A DNA stretch of 39,290 bases. Source: Trebonia sp036509215. Its GTDB lineage: Bacteria; Actinomycetota; Actinomycetes; Streptosporangiales; Streptosporangiaceae. The first letter of the stretch is position 1; each line of letters opens with the position of its first letter. The notes beneath the pieces are model-generated. The model did no database searches. It was not told the DNA's origin and saw only the letters and a program-made list of their open reading frames with translations. The position numbers were made by a program, and so were the translations under genes. The stretch spans positions 1 to 39,290 of the forward strand of contig DATCGA010000036.1 of the NCBI GenBank assembly GCA_036509215.1, given 5' to 3'. Shown piece by piece: positions 18,550-26,157 of the stretch.

Positions 18550-18554
18550 GTTCG
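18540..18554. promoter_or_regulatory. Candidate LexA (SOS) box
   Basis: TCGAACACAGGTTCG contains CGAAC-N4-GTTCG, the core of the actinobacterial LexA site. It lies about 170 bp upstream of the HEPN-family gene (minus) and about 340 bp upstream of the GNAT gene (plus). Which gene it serves, if any, is unknown. Confidence 0.45.
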
Positions 18555-18896
18555 CGGAAAAGTCCAGTTCATTTGCTTACGAGTTCGAAGCTACGCCGTG
18601 GGTCTGACATTCCAGGGCCGGCGCTTTCGAGGACGGTAGTCGCTGGCGGCCCTTGGCGGCGTCGGCGGCGGCTTCATCCGCTCCCGGCCGGGCAAGGCCG
18701 GCCAGCTGACCCTCACCGCCACGCACCCCACGCTGGGAGAAGCGAGCGTCGGGCTGACAGTCGCCCCGGTCCGTTCGGAAACATTCATTTGAATTTCGCT
18801 CCGGTTCTCGAGCAAAGTTAAAATCGTTATATCGAACGGACCGGTGTTCCCCCCCGCACCCTCCGCCATCTGCCCACCTCACCTAAGCTTTCGCAG

Positions 18897-19490
18897 ATGA
18901 GGGTCAGCTACAGCGAGCTTGGGCCCCCGGAATTCCGGGCCGCCATCGGCGAGCTTGTCGGCGTCTACGCTGCCGCGATGAATCCCCCCGAGCGGTTGAT
19001 CGGCGGGCGCGAGGCGATCATGGACCGGCACGCGGCCAGCCCCGGCTTCCGCTGCCTGACCGCGGTCGACGACGGGGTGCTGGCCGGCTTCTGCTACGGG
19101 TTCCACGGGGTGAGCGGGCAGTGGTGGCACGACATGGTGGCCAGCGCGCTCGCGTCGCGATCGGGGGCGGGCTACCCCGCCTCTGCGCCGGGGTGCCCCG
19201 AGGCGACGGGGTGGCTCGAGGACTCCTTCGAGATCGCCGAGCTGCACGTGCTGCCGCCCTACCAGGGCGCGGGGATCGGCCGGACGCTGCTGCTGTCGGT
19301 CACCGACGACCGCCGCGAGCGGACCGCGGTGCTCTCCACCGCCGACGCGCAGACCCCCGCCAGGCGGCTCTACCGGGGGGTCGGGTTCACCGACCTGCTG
19401 ACCGGCTTCCGCTTCTCCGGCAGCGAGCCCCCCTACGCGGTGATGGGGGCCCTGCTGCCGCTCAAGGTGGCCAGGCCGAGCGAGACGTAG
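18897..19490 (+). CDS. GNAT family N-acetyltransferase
   Basis: A 197-residue acetyl-CoA-dependent acetyltransferase of unknown substrate. Motif A is clear: ELHVLPPYQGAGIGRTLLLSV (the Q/RxxGxG/A loop that holds the pyrophosphate of acetyl-CoA), followed by AVLSTADAQTPARRLYRGVGFTDL (motif B). The ATG at 18897 has no strong ribosome binding site. Its last 58 bp overlap the 3' end of metF on the opposite strand, so the two genes are convergent and antisense at their ends. Confidence 0.88.
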   Translation: MRVSYSELGPPEFRAAIGELVGVYAAAMNPPERLIGGREAIMDRHAASPGFRCLTAVDDGVLAGFCYGFHGVSGQWWHDMVASALASRSGAGYPASAPGCPEATGWLEDSFEIAELHVLPPYQGAGIGRTLLLSVTDDRRERTAVLSTADAQTPARRLYRGVGFTDLLTGFRFSGSEPPYAVMGALLPLKVARPSET

Positions 19491-20425
19491 AGCTCGATGG
19501 TCGCGCGGGCGTTGTTGAGCGTGCAGAAGTGCAGGCCGGGCACCCCCTCGGCGAGCAGCCGCTCGCACAGCGCGGTGGCGTAGCCGACGCCGATCTCGCG
19601 CGCCGCCGCCGCGTCGCCCGCGTCGGTGGCGGCCCGGAGCTGGTCGAGCAGGCCGACCGGGACCTTGCACCCGCTGAGCTCGACCATCCGGTCGAGGATG
19701 CGCGGGCTGGTGGCCGGCATGATCCCGGCGATGATCGGCACGTCGCAGCCGAGCGCGCTCACCCGGTCCCGCATCCGCAGGTAGTCCTCGGCCTGGAAGA
19801 AGATCTGGGTGATCGCGAATTCGGCCCCGGCCCGGCACTTCTCGACGAAGTAGCGGGCGTCGGCGTCGGCGTCGAGCGAGCGCGGGTGCAGTTCGGGGAA
19901 CGCGGCCACCCCGACGCAGAAGTCACCCGAGGCCTTCAGCAGCTCCACCAGCTGGACCGCGTGCTCGAGGCCGTCCGGGTGCCGGACCCAGTCCGCGTTC
20001 GGGTCGCCCGGCGGGTCGCCCCGCAGCGCCAGCATGTTGCGCACGCCCACGCCGGCGTAGGAGCCGATCACGTGCCGCAGCTCCTGGACCGAGTGGTTGA
20101 CCGCGGTAAGGTGGGCGACCGGGTCGAGCGAGGTCTGCTCGGCGATCGCGCCGGTGATCGCGACGGTGGTCTCCCTGGTCGAGCCGCCGGCCCCGTAGGT
20201 CACCGAGACGAACGTCGGCTTGAGCGACTCGAGCTGGCGGATCGCCTGCCAGAGCTGGCGCTCGGCCTTCTCGCTCCTGGGCGGGCTGAACTCGAACGAG
20301 AACGAGCGGCCGGTCTTGAGCACGTCGGCGACGCTGGGCGCGGCCCGGCGGCTAAGCCTCTGTGTCGCGTGCGACGGCTGAGGCCGTCTCGGCTGTCTCG
20401 GTCTCGGCGGCATGTGGGCAAGCAT
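19433..20425 (-). CDS. metF: 5,10-methylenetetrahydrofolate reductase
   Basis: Reduces methylene-THF to 5-methyl-THF for methionine synthesis, with FAD. The 330-residue barrel protein has FSFEFSPPRSEKAERQLW with the catalytic Glu, FVSVTYGAGGSTRE, HLTAVNHS, NMLALRGDPPGD with the FAD-contacting Asp, FITQ-like FAITQIFFQAEDY and PIIAGIMPATS. An N-terminal stretch of ~25 residues, Pro/Arg-rich, precedes the core; ATG at 20413 is an equally good start. It is not linked to metK in an operon but supplies the same methionine/SAM route. The 3' end overlaps the GNAT gene. Confidence 0.95.
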   Translation of the reverse strand: MLAHMPPRPRQPRRPQPSHATQRLSRRAAPSVADVLKTGRSFSFEFSPPRSEKAERQLWQAIRQLESLKPTFVSVTYGAGGSTRETTVAITGAIAEQTSLDPVAHLTAVNHSVQELRHVIGSYAGVGVRNMLALRGDPPGDPNADWVRHPDGLEHAVQLVELLKASGDFCVGVAAFPELHPRSLDADADARYFVEKCRAGAEFAITQIFFQAEDYLRMRDRVSALGCDVPIIAGIMPATSPRILDRMVELSGCKVPVGLLDQLRAATDAGDAAAAREIGVGYATALCERLLAEGVPGLHFCTLNNARATIELYVSLGLATLSGSRAPITA

Positions 20426-20480
20426 AACTCACGACTTGGTTTTCTGTGCTGCCACCACAAGGAGATTTCGGGCATGCAGA

Positions 20481-20510
20481 GAAGGCGGCCCGCTCGCACG
20501 GGGCGCCTTC
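20481..20510 (-). terminator. Hairpin after the Rv2175c-type gene
   Basis: A 12-bp stem with one mismatch (20481-20492 with 20499-20510, 6-nt loop) lies 26 bp after the stop of the minus-strand gene at 20536. No U-tract. It separates that gene from metF. Confidence 0.6.
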
Positions 20511-20535
20511 CTGCCTTGGCTGGGAGCCTAGAAGA

Positions 20536-20898
20536 CTAGAACGCTAGGGCCTGCGCGCGGCGGTTGACCTCGGTGCCGCGGTGGGCGCAGAGCGCGTCGA
20601 TGGGGGTGCCGGGGAGGGTCGCGTCGGCGGTGAAAAGCCAGCGCAGGGCCTCTTCGTCGGCGAAACCGCAGTCGAGCAGGACCGTGAGCGTGCCGCTCAG
20701 GCCCTTGACGATCTGGTCGCCTTGGAGGAAGGCCGCCGGGACGGCGCGGTCGCCGCTCGGCCGTATGACGGCGAGCAGCTTGCGGTCGCGCAGCAGTTGC
20801 TTGATGCGACTGACGGGCAGGTCAAGCCGGGTGGCCACCTCGGGGAGTGACAGCCATTCGGCGACAAGAGCGTCGGCTGAGGGTTCTATCTGTGCCAC
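20536..20898 (-). CDS. Rv2175c-family DNA-binding protein
   Basis: A 120-residue protein of the Rv2175c family: a winged/helix-turn-helix N-terminal part (LSLPEVATRLDLPVSRIKQLLRD) and the conserved C-terminal region (IVKGLSGTLTVLLDCGFADEEALRWLFT, DALCAHRGTEVNRRAQALAF). In M. tuberculosis Rv2175c is phosphorylated by the kinase PknL, encoded next to it, which prevents DNA binding. Here a PASTA kinase gene lies about 1 kb away, divergently oriented, with an ArsR/SRPBCC pair in between. The phospho-acceptor threonine of Rv2175c has no obvious counterpart in the short N-terminus. GTG at 20898 gives the best fit to the family start; ATG at 20916 is possible. Confidence 0.85.
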   Translation of the reverse strand: MAQIEPSADALVAEWLSLPEVATRLDLPVSRIKQLLRDRKLLAVIRPSGDRAVPAAFLQGDQIVKGLSGTLTVLLDCGFADEEALRWLFTADATLPGTPIDALCAHRGTEVNRRAQALAF

Positions 20899-20983
20899 GT
20901 GTCCAATGTCCCACATCAGGGCCGGTTTGAAACAACCGACATTCCACCACAATAGGGGATCTTTCCCCTGGTCGGCTCGAATT

Positions 20984-21265
20984 TTATTGGGCCAGCCACG
21001 CGGTCGCGCGCTCCCGGAGCCAGTCCGCGGCGGCCGCCAGGCCGTCGGCCTGGACGCTGAACAGCACCTGCCGCCCGGCCCGCCGCCGGCTGACCAGGGC
21101 GCACTCCTCGAGCACGGCCAGGTGCTGGGCGACCGCCTGGCGGGAGACCGGCAGCCGGGCCGCGAGCGCCCCGGCGGACACGCCCGGGGTGCCGGCCAGC
21201 AGCTCGAGCAGCTCGCGACGGCGCGGGTCGGCGAGCGCGGCGAACACCCGGCCCGGGTCGGTCAT
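20984..21265 (-). CDS. ArsR-family transcriptional regulator
   Basis: A 93-residue winged-helix repressor: VFAALADPRRRELLELLAG, then the recognition region VSAGALAARLPVSRQAVAQHLAVLEECALVSRRRAGRQVLFSV. No cysteine metal-binding motif (such as CVC) is visible, so it is probably not a metal sensor; it belongs to the group that sits next to SRPBCC/AHSA1 proteins. The ATG at 21265 overlaps the stop of the upstream SRPBCC gene by ATGA, showing coupling. Confidence 0.9.
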   Translation of the reverse strand: MTDPGRVFAALADPRRRELLELLAGTPGVSAGALAARLPVSRQAVAQHLAVLEECALVSRRRAGRQVLFSVQADGLAAAADWLRERATAWLAQ

Positions 21266-21732
21266 CGTCCTTGCTCGGCCCGGATGCCTTGCTCGGCCCT
21301 GATGCCTTGCTCGGCCCGGATCCGCAGACCGGCGAGCTCGTACTGCCAGCCGCCAGCGTTCCCCTTCCACGCGTCCTCGCGCAGCGCGTCCGACAGGCCG
21401 AGGGAGGCGAAGCCGCTCTCCACCACGGTCACGCCGACCTCGTCGCCGACCGGCCGCAGGTAGAACTCGACCAGGGTCGCGTTGCCGGGCACGGGGGCGG
21501 CGCCGCCGAACGCGCTCGCCCAGCGGAACGACGCGTAGCCCTGCGGCTCAAGCCGGATGACATCGATCACGTAGGGCCTGCTGTCGCCGCCGTACTCGAT
21601 CGACAGCCGGGCCGGGTTGCGGGCGGGCTCGGCGGTGCTGCCGGGCAGCCACCAGCCCGGCCGGGTGACGAGCTGCCATACCTTGTCCTGAGTGGACCGG
21701 ATGGTGATCCGCTGTTCGATACGGTCTTCCAT
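21262..21732 (-). CDS. SRPBCC (AHSA1-like) domain protein
   Basis: A 156-residue START/Bet v1-fold protein that probably binds a hydrophobic ligand. It shows the RIEQRITIRSTQDKVWQLVT start, then GWWLPGS, DVIRLEPQGYASFRWA, VEFYLRPVGDEVGVTVVESGF, and the C-terminal helix DAWKGNAGGWQYELAGLR. Such genes are commonly fused or coupled to ArsR regulators, as here. The C-terminus carries three copies of GIRAEQ from an 18-bp tandem repeat. ATG at 21732 follows GAGGGAGG; a longer start is less likely. Confidence 0.85.
   Translation of the reverse strand: MEDRIEQRITIRSTQDKVWQLVTRPGWWLPGSTAEPARNPARLSIEYGGDSRPYVIDVIRLEPQGYASFRWASAFGGAAPVPGNATLVEFYLRPVGDEVGVTVVESGFASLGLSDALREDAWKGNAGGWQYELAGLRIRAEQGIRAEQGIRAEQGR
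21269..21322 (-). repeat. 18-bp tandem repeat at the SRPBCC-ArsR junction
   Basis: Three units of CCTTGCTCGGCCCGGATG (one or two mismatches) encode the RAEQGI repeats at the end of the SRPBCC protein, directly before the ATGA overlap with the ArsR gene. Confidence 0.9.
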
Positions 21733-21771
21733 GTCAACGCCCTCCCTCAAGCACCGCGCTCTGCCTGCGGA

Positions 21772-21799
21772 GTCTTACATATCACCGTAATAGGTGCAA
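21772..21799 (-). promoter_or_regulatory. Promoter and operator of the SRPBCC-ArsR pair
   Basis: TTGCAC (21799-21794) and TAAGAC (21777-21772), 16 bp apart, look like -35 and -10 boxes on the minus strand. Between them lies CACCGTAATAGGTG (21783-21796), a short dyad with CACC/GGTG arms, in the expected place for an ArsR operator. Confidence 0.45.
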
Positions 21800-21892
21800 C
21801 TCGACGCTTGCAGATATGTACCCGCTGCGGTCAAGATGAGACAAAGTGATGAATAGGGCGAAGCCCGTCGGCGGCGGGCCGTAAAATCGGCG

Positions 21893-24025
21893 GTGATGGA
21901 ATCTGCGTCCGCGGACATGCTCACGGGGCGGATGCTCGACCGGCGCTACCACGTCCGCTCCCGCATCGCGCACGGCGGCATGGCCACCGTCTACCTCGCC
22001 ACCGACACCCGGCTCGACCGGGAGGTGGCGCTTAAAGTCATGCACGCCGACCTGGCCCGCGACGCCGAGTTCGTGGCCCGGTTCATCGGCGAGGCGAAGT
22101 CAGTGGCGCAGCTCTCGCATCAGAACATCGTCGCGGTCTTCGATCAGGGGGCCGACGGGGAGTACCTGTTCCTGGCGATGGAGTACGTGCCCGGGAGGAC
22201 GCTGCGATCGCTGATGCGCGAGCGCGGCTGGTTCAGCTGGCAGGACGCGCTGGGGATCATGGACCCCATCCTGGCCGGGCTGGCGGCCGCGCACCAGGCC
22301 GGGATCGTGCACCGGGACGTCAAGCCGGAGAACGTGCTCATCACGCCCGACGGGCGGGTCAAGGTGGTGGACTTCGGTCTCGCCCGGGCCTCGGCCGCCG
22401 TCGGCAACACGCGGGCCGGGCAGATCATCGGGTCCGTCGCCTACATCGCGCCCGAGCAGGTCACCGGGGCGGTGACCGACGCCAGGACCGACGTCTACTC
22501 GGCCGGCGTGCTGCTGTTCGAGATGCTCACCGGGCGGCAGCCGTACACCGGCGAAACCCCCCTGGCGGTGGCGTACGCGCACGTCAACTCCGACGTTCCC
22601 GCCGTCGGCTCGGTAGTCGGCGGGGTCATCCCGGCCGTCGACCAGCTGGTCGGCGCGGCCACCAGCAGGGACCCGCAGTGGCGGCCGGCCAACGCGGACG
22701 TGTTCTGGCGGGCGGTGCGGTCGCTGCGCGGCCTTTCCGGGCAGGGCGACTCGGTCAGCGGGGCGTGGACGGCGTCTCCTGGCGCGGCTGGCACTGCCGC
22801 GGGCGCGGCGGCGGCCGGGGTGGTCGGGTACGGCGGCGGCGACGCCTTCGAGGGCGGGTTCGCCGGCGGCCATGGCGGCGGCTATCCCTACGGGGGCGGC
22901 GCGGCTGCTGGGGCCTCCGGGGCGGGCACGCTGGAGGCGGCGGGCGCCGCGTCGTCCACGACGATGTTCGCCGGCGGCGGGGCCGGGTACGGCGGCGGGG
23001 GCGGCCATGGCGGCGGTCCTGGGTACGGCGGCGGTGAGTACGCGGCGACGGGGCTGTACGACGCCAGCTCCTACCTCGGCCAGACCGAGGCGGGCGGCCC
23101 GGACGAGCCCGGCGGGCGGGAGCCGTTCCTGCAGCGGTGGCTGTTCAGCAGGCGGCTGGCGTACCTGGCGGTCGCCCTGGTGGCCGTGATCGGGCTCGGC
23201 GGCGGCGGCTGGTGGCTGACGTCCGGCCGGTACACGACCGTGCCGTCGGTGGACCGGACATCGGTCACGGCGGCCGAGCAGGAGCTGCGGCAGGCCGGGT
23301 TCAACGTGAGCATCGGAACCCGCGAGATCGACAACGACGTCGCCAAGAACGACGTCATCAGCACGTCGCCCTCGGGCCGGGCGCTGCCCGGCGCGACGAT
23401 CGTGCTGACCGTCTCGCTCGGCCCGCACATGATCAACGTGCCGTCGGTCGCCGGGAAGTCGCTGTCGCAGGCCGAGGCGGCGCTGCGCGCGGCCGGCCTG
23501 ACCGTGAGCTCGACGACCAAGCCGGTCGGCGTCAACGGGACCGTGGTGCTGAACTCGGTCGCGGGCACGGTGCCGCCTGCCAACACATCGTGGCCGCAGA
23601 ACCAGCCCGTCACCATCGAGGTGGTGGCCGGCCTGGCGCTGCCGAACCTGGTCGGCCAGGACATCAACGCGATCGAGCAGTGGGCGGGCGGCAACAACAT
23701 CCACCTGCAGCCGACCAACGTACAGAGCAACCAGCCGCAGGGCATCATCGTGGCCCAGTCCGACGCCCCCGGCACGCCGGTCCCGCCCGGGTCGACCGTC
23801 GCCGTCTCGGTCTCGGAGGGGCCGCCGGAGGTGCAGATCCCCGGCGACCTGATCGGCATGCACTTCCAGCAGGTGCAGCAGACGCTCACGCAGCTCGGCT
23901 TCAAGGTGGTCGGCCAGCAGCAGAGCGGCTTCGGCCAGAAGGTCACCAGCATCACCCCGTCGGGCCAGGCCCCGGCCGGCAGCACGATCACCGTGACCTA
24001 CGGCGGACTCGCCGGGTTCTTCTAG
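21893..24025 (+). CDS. Transmembrane Ser/Thr protein kinase with four PASTA domains (PknL/PknB type)
   Basis: A 710-residue eukaryotic-type kinase. The kinase domain occupies residues ~15-275: IAHGGMATVYLA glycine loop, VALKVM Lys, HRDVKPENV catalytic loop, VDFGLA, and APEQ in the activation end. A Gly/Tyr-rich linker (residues ~300-395, with GYGGG-like repeats) leads to a membrane helix at ~420-445 (LAYLAVALVAVIGLGGGGWW). Four extracellular PASTA domains follow, starting at about YTTVPSV, MINVPSV, LALPNLV and VQIPGDL; these bind peptidoglycan or lipid II fragments in related kinases. The neighbouring Rv2175c-type gene makes PknL the best analogue. GTG at 21893 or ATG at 21896 starts the gene; TAAAAT at 21882-21887 is close enough for a leaderless mRNA. 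Confidence 0.95.
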   Translation: MMESASADMLTGRMLDRRYHVRSRIAHGGMATVYLATDTRLDREVALKVMHADLARDAEFVARFIGEAKSVAQLSHQNIVAVFDQGADGEYLFLAMEYVPGRTLRSLMRERGWFSWQDALGIMDPILAGLAAAHQAGIVHRDVKPENVLITPDGRVKVVDFGLARASAAVGNTRAGQIIGSVAYIAPEQVTGAVTDARTDVYSAGVLLFEMLTGRQPYTGETPLAVAYAHVNSDVPAVGSVVGGVIPAVDQLVGAATSRDPQWRPANADVFWRAVRSLRGLSGQGDSVSGAWTASPGAAGTAAGAAAAGVVGYGGGDAFEGGFAGGHGGGYPYGGGAAAGASGAGTLEAAGAASSTTMFAGGGAGYGGGGGHGGGPGYGGGEYAATGLYDASSYLGQTEAGGPDEPGGREPFLQRWLFSRRLAYLAVALVAVIGLGGGGWWLTSGRYTTVPSVDRTSVTAAEQELRQAGFNVSIGTREIDNDVAKNDVISTSPSGRALPGATIVLTVSLGPHMINVPSVAGKSLSQAEAALRAAGLTVSSTTKPVGVNGTVVLNSVAGTVPPANTSWPQNQPVTIEVVAGLALPNLVGQDINAIEQWAGGNNIHLQPTNVQSNQPQGIIVAQSDAPGTPVPPGSTVAVSVSEGPPEVQIPGDLIGMHFQQVQQTLTQLGFKVVGQQQSGFGQKVTSITPSGQAPAGSTITVTYGGLAGFF

Positions 24026-24032
24026 CCCCTCC

Positions 24033-24863
24033 ATGGGACTGATCGGGGCGCACGCGACCGTGACCGGCGGGCTCGCCACGGGCGGGCTCGGGTATGCGGC
24101 CGAGGTCGGGGCCGAGGTCATCCAGGTGTTCGTGTCCAACCCGCGCGGCTGGGCGACCGGGCCGGGCGACGCCGGGCAGGACCGGTTGCTGCGCGACTGC
24201 GGCCTGCCCGTCTTCATCCACGCGCCGTACCTGATCAACCTGGGCTCGGGCGATCCGGCGGTGGCGTCGAAGTCGGCTTCCGCGATCGCGCACGCGTTGC
24301 AGCGGGGCGGGGAGATCGGGGCGCGCGGCGTGGTGGTGCACGCCGGGTCGGCCGTGGGCTGGGCGGACCGGGAGCAGGCGCTGCGGCAGCTGGGCTCGAT
24401 CGTGCTGCCATTGCTCGACAAGCTCGGCGACGACGATCCCGACCTGCTCTTCGAGCCGATGGCGGGGCAGGGCCAGATGCTCTGCGCGCAGGCCGGCGAC
24501 CTGGAGCAGTACCTGGCCGCGGTCGAGAACCACCCTCGGGCCGGCGTGTGCCTGGACACCTGCCACCTGTTCGCCGCCGGCCACGACCTGACCGCCGTCG
24601 GCGGGGTGGCCGCGATGCTGGGCGAGCTCGTCGCGGCGGCCGGGCCCGGCCGGGTGGGCCTCGTGCACGCCAACGACTCGCTGCTTGGGTGCGGGTCGAA
24701 GCGGGACCGGCACGAGGCGCTCGGGGCCGGCCAGATCGGCACCGAGCCGTTCCGCGAGCTCCTGGCGGCGCTCGGCGATGTCCCCTTCGTCGTAGAAACT
24801 CCCGGCGGTAAGGCGGGTCACGCGCGTGACATCGCTACGCTGAAGGGATTGCGCGCGGCATAG
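24033..24863 (+). CDS. nfo: Endonuclease IV (AP endonuclease 2 family)
   Basis: Cuts DNA at abasic sites in base excision repair. The 276-residue TIM-barrel protein has the metal ligands in series: FIHAPYLINLGSG, VVVHAGSAVG, LLFEPMAGQG, VCLDTCHLFAAGHD, LVHANDSLLGCGSKRDRHEALGAGQIG and VETPGG. Starts 7 bp after the kinase stop, so it is likely on the same transcript. The ATG at 24033 lies close behind the stop with little ribosome binding site. Confidence 0.95.
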   Translation: MGLIGAHATVTGGLATGGLGYAAEVGAEVIQVFVSNPRGWATGPGDAGQDRLLRDCGLPVFIHAPYLINLGSGDPAVASKSASAIAHALQRGGEIGARGVVVHAGSAVGWADREQALRQLGSIVLPLLDKLGDDDPDLLFEPMAGQGQMLCAQAGDLEQYLAAVENHPRAGVCLDTCHLFAAGHDLTAVGGVAAMLGELVAAAGPGRVGLVHANDSLLGCGSKRDRHEALGAGQIGTEPFRELLAALGDVPFVVETPGGKAGHARDIATLKGLRAA

Positions 24864-24894
24864 ACGCCGCCAGGCGCGTGGAGGGGCGGGTCAG

Positions 24895-25941
24895 ATGGTT
24901 GTCGTGATGGCCGCGGACGCGAGCGTCGCCGAGATCGACCACGTGGTGAGCGTGGTGCAGGAGGCCGGCGGCGAGGCGTTCGTCAGCCGGGGCGGGGCGG
25001 CGGCGATCATCGGGCTCTCCGGCGACCTGGAGCGGTTCCTGGCGACGCTGAACCTGGCCGCGCTGCCGGGCGTGGCCGACGTGGTGCGGACGTCAGCCCC
25101 GTACAAGCTGGTCAGCCGGGAGCACCGGCGCAGGCGCTCGGTCGTCCGGGTGGCGGGGGTGCCGATCGGGCCCGACACGCTGACCGTCATCGCCGGGCCG
25201 TGCGCGGTCGAGACACCCGAGCAGACGCTGGCGGCCGCCCGGATGGCGCGCGCGGGAGGCGCGTCGCTGCTGCGCGGCGGCGCGTTCAAGCCGCGTTCTT
25301 CGCCGTACGCGTTCCAGGGACTCGGCGAGGCGGGCCTGAAGATCCTGGCCGACGTGCGGGCCGAGGTCGGGCTGCCGATCGTGACCGAGGTGATCGACGC
25401 GCGCGACGTCGACCTGGTCGCCTCCTACGCCGACATGCTCCAGGTGGGGACGCGCAACATGCAGAACTTCCCGCTGCTGCAGGCGGTCGGCGCGGCCGGC
25501 AAGCCGGTCATGCTCAAGCGGGGCATGTCCGCCACCATCGAGGAGTGGCTGATGGCGGCCGAGTACATCGCGCAGCGCGGCAACCTCGACATCGTGCTGT
25601 GCGAGCGCGGCATCCGCACGTTCGAGAAGGCCACCAGGAACACGCTGGATATCTCGGCCGTGCCGGTCGCGCAGCGGCTTTCGCACCTGCCGGTGATCGT
25701 GGACCCGTCGCACTCCGGCGGCCGCCGGGACCTGGTGCTGCCGCTGTCGCGGGCGGCGATCGCGGTCGGCGCGGACGGCATCATCGTCGACGTCCACCCG
25801 CACCCGGAGTCCGCGCTGTGCGACGGCGCGCAGGCGCTCATCGAATCGGACCTGCGGGAGCTCGCCAGCATCGCGACCCACCTGTCCCCGCTGGTCGGCC
25901 GCACCCTGACCCCGGCCCCCGCCCTGGCGCCGCACGCCTAG
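24895..25941 (+). CDS. aroF: 3-deoxy-7-phosphoheptulonate (DAHP) synthase, type I with N-terminal regulatory domain
   Basis: First step of the shikimate pathway: phosphoenolpyruvate plus erythrose 4-phosphate. Residues ~1-85 form a ferredoxin-like domain (VVVMAADASVAEIDHVVSVV to PYKLVSRE), as in the Thermotoga maritima enzyme, where it mediates Tyr/Phe feedback. The barrel has the metal Cys in VIAGPCAVET, LLRGGAFKPRSSPYAFQG, QVGTRNMQNF, LKRGM, LCERGIRTFEKATRNTLDISAVP, VDPSHSGGRRDLV and DVHPHPE. Many actinomycetes also have a plant-like type II enzyme elsewhere. ATG at 24895 follows GGAGGGG with 8-nt spacing. The gene name is by analogy. Confidence 0.93.
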   Translation: MVVVMAADASVAEIDHVVSVVQEAGGEAFVSRGGAAAIIGLSGDLERFLATLNLAALPGVADVVRTSAPYKLVSREHRRRRSVVRVAGVPIGPDTLTVIAGPCAVETPEQTLAAARMARAGGASLLRGGAFKPRSSPYAFQGLGEAGLKILADVRAEVGLPIVTEVIDARDVDLVASYADMLQVGTRNMQNFPLLQAVGAAGKPVMLKRGMSATIEEWLMAAEYIAQRGNLDIVLCERGIRTFEKATRNTLDISAVPVAQRLSHLPVIVDPSHSGGRRDLVLPLSRAAIAVGADGIIVDVHPHPESALCDGAQALIESDLRELASIATHLSPLVGRTLTPAPALAPHA

Positions 25942-25943
25942 CG

Positions 25944-26137
25944 GAGATCCATGGCCGTTCCGCCCTGCTGGGGTCGGAAGCGCCATTTATCTGCCTGTCG
26001 CACGGGCGGAGGCGTTTGCCGCGTTTCTGTGCCGCGTTTCTTTGCCGCGTTTCTTGCTGTTATCTTGATGCGCTAGATCGTCTGGCGGAGATCCATGGCG
26101 TTACCGGTACCAAGACCCCGGAACGGCCATGGATCTC
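25944..26137. repeat. 194-bp region bounded by perfect 19-bp inverted repeats
   Basis: GAGATCCATGGCCGTTCCG (25944-25962) returns as its exact reverse complement at 26119-26137. A third, slightly altered copy lies in direct orientation at 26088-26106 and can pair with the right arm to make a 12-bp stem (26088-26099 with 26126-26137). Inside are three 13-bp tandem repeats. The region separates the convergent aroF and thiI genes, so the local hairpin may be a bidirectional terminator. The outer repeat also resembles a miniature non-autonomous element, but no target-site duplication was recognised. Confidence 0.8.
26018..26056. repeat. Three 13-bp tandem repeats
   Basis: GCCGCGTTTCTNT-like units at 26018-26030, 26031-26043 and 26044-26056 (first 11 bases identical). 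The last unit runs into TTTCTTGCTGTTATCT (26050-26065), a 16-bp word found again at 39235-39250. Confidence 0.9.
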
Positions 26138-26157
26138 TTCGGCGCGGGGCCCTTTTG

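Larger units (their letters stand above)
18379..18896. other. Intergenic region with LexA-like box and repeats
   Basis: About 520 bp between the HEPN-family gene and the GNAT gene. Two overlapping minus-strand reading frames (18577-18882) lack recognisable domains and are probably noise. The region is patchily AT-rich and contains direct repeats at 18521-18549, a LexA-like dyad at 18540-18554 and an inverted repeat of CGGTCCGTTCG (18767-18777 and 18834-18844). Confidence 0.55.

Noticed and set aside
18577..18882. Two overlapping minus-strand frames of about 100 codons upstream of the HEPN-family gene
   Set aside because: Both lack domains and good start signals; two frames open over the same DNA is expected in high-GC sequence.
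22100..24742. 880-codon minus-strand frame antisense to the kinase and nfo genes
   Set aside because: Same artefact; the sense genes have complete domain signatures.
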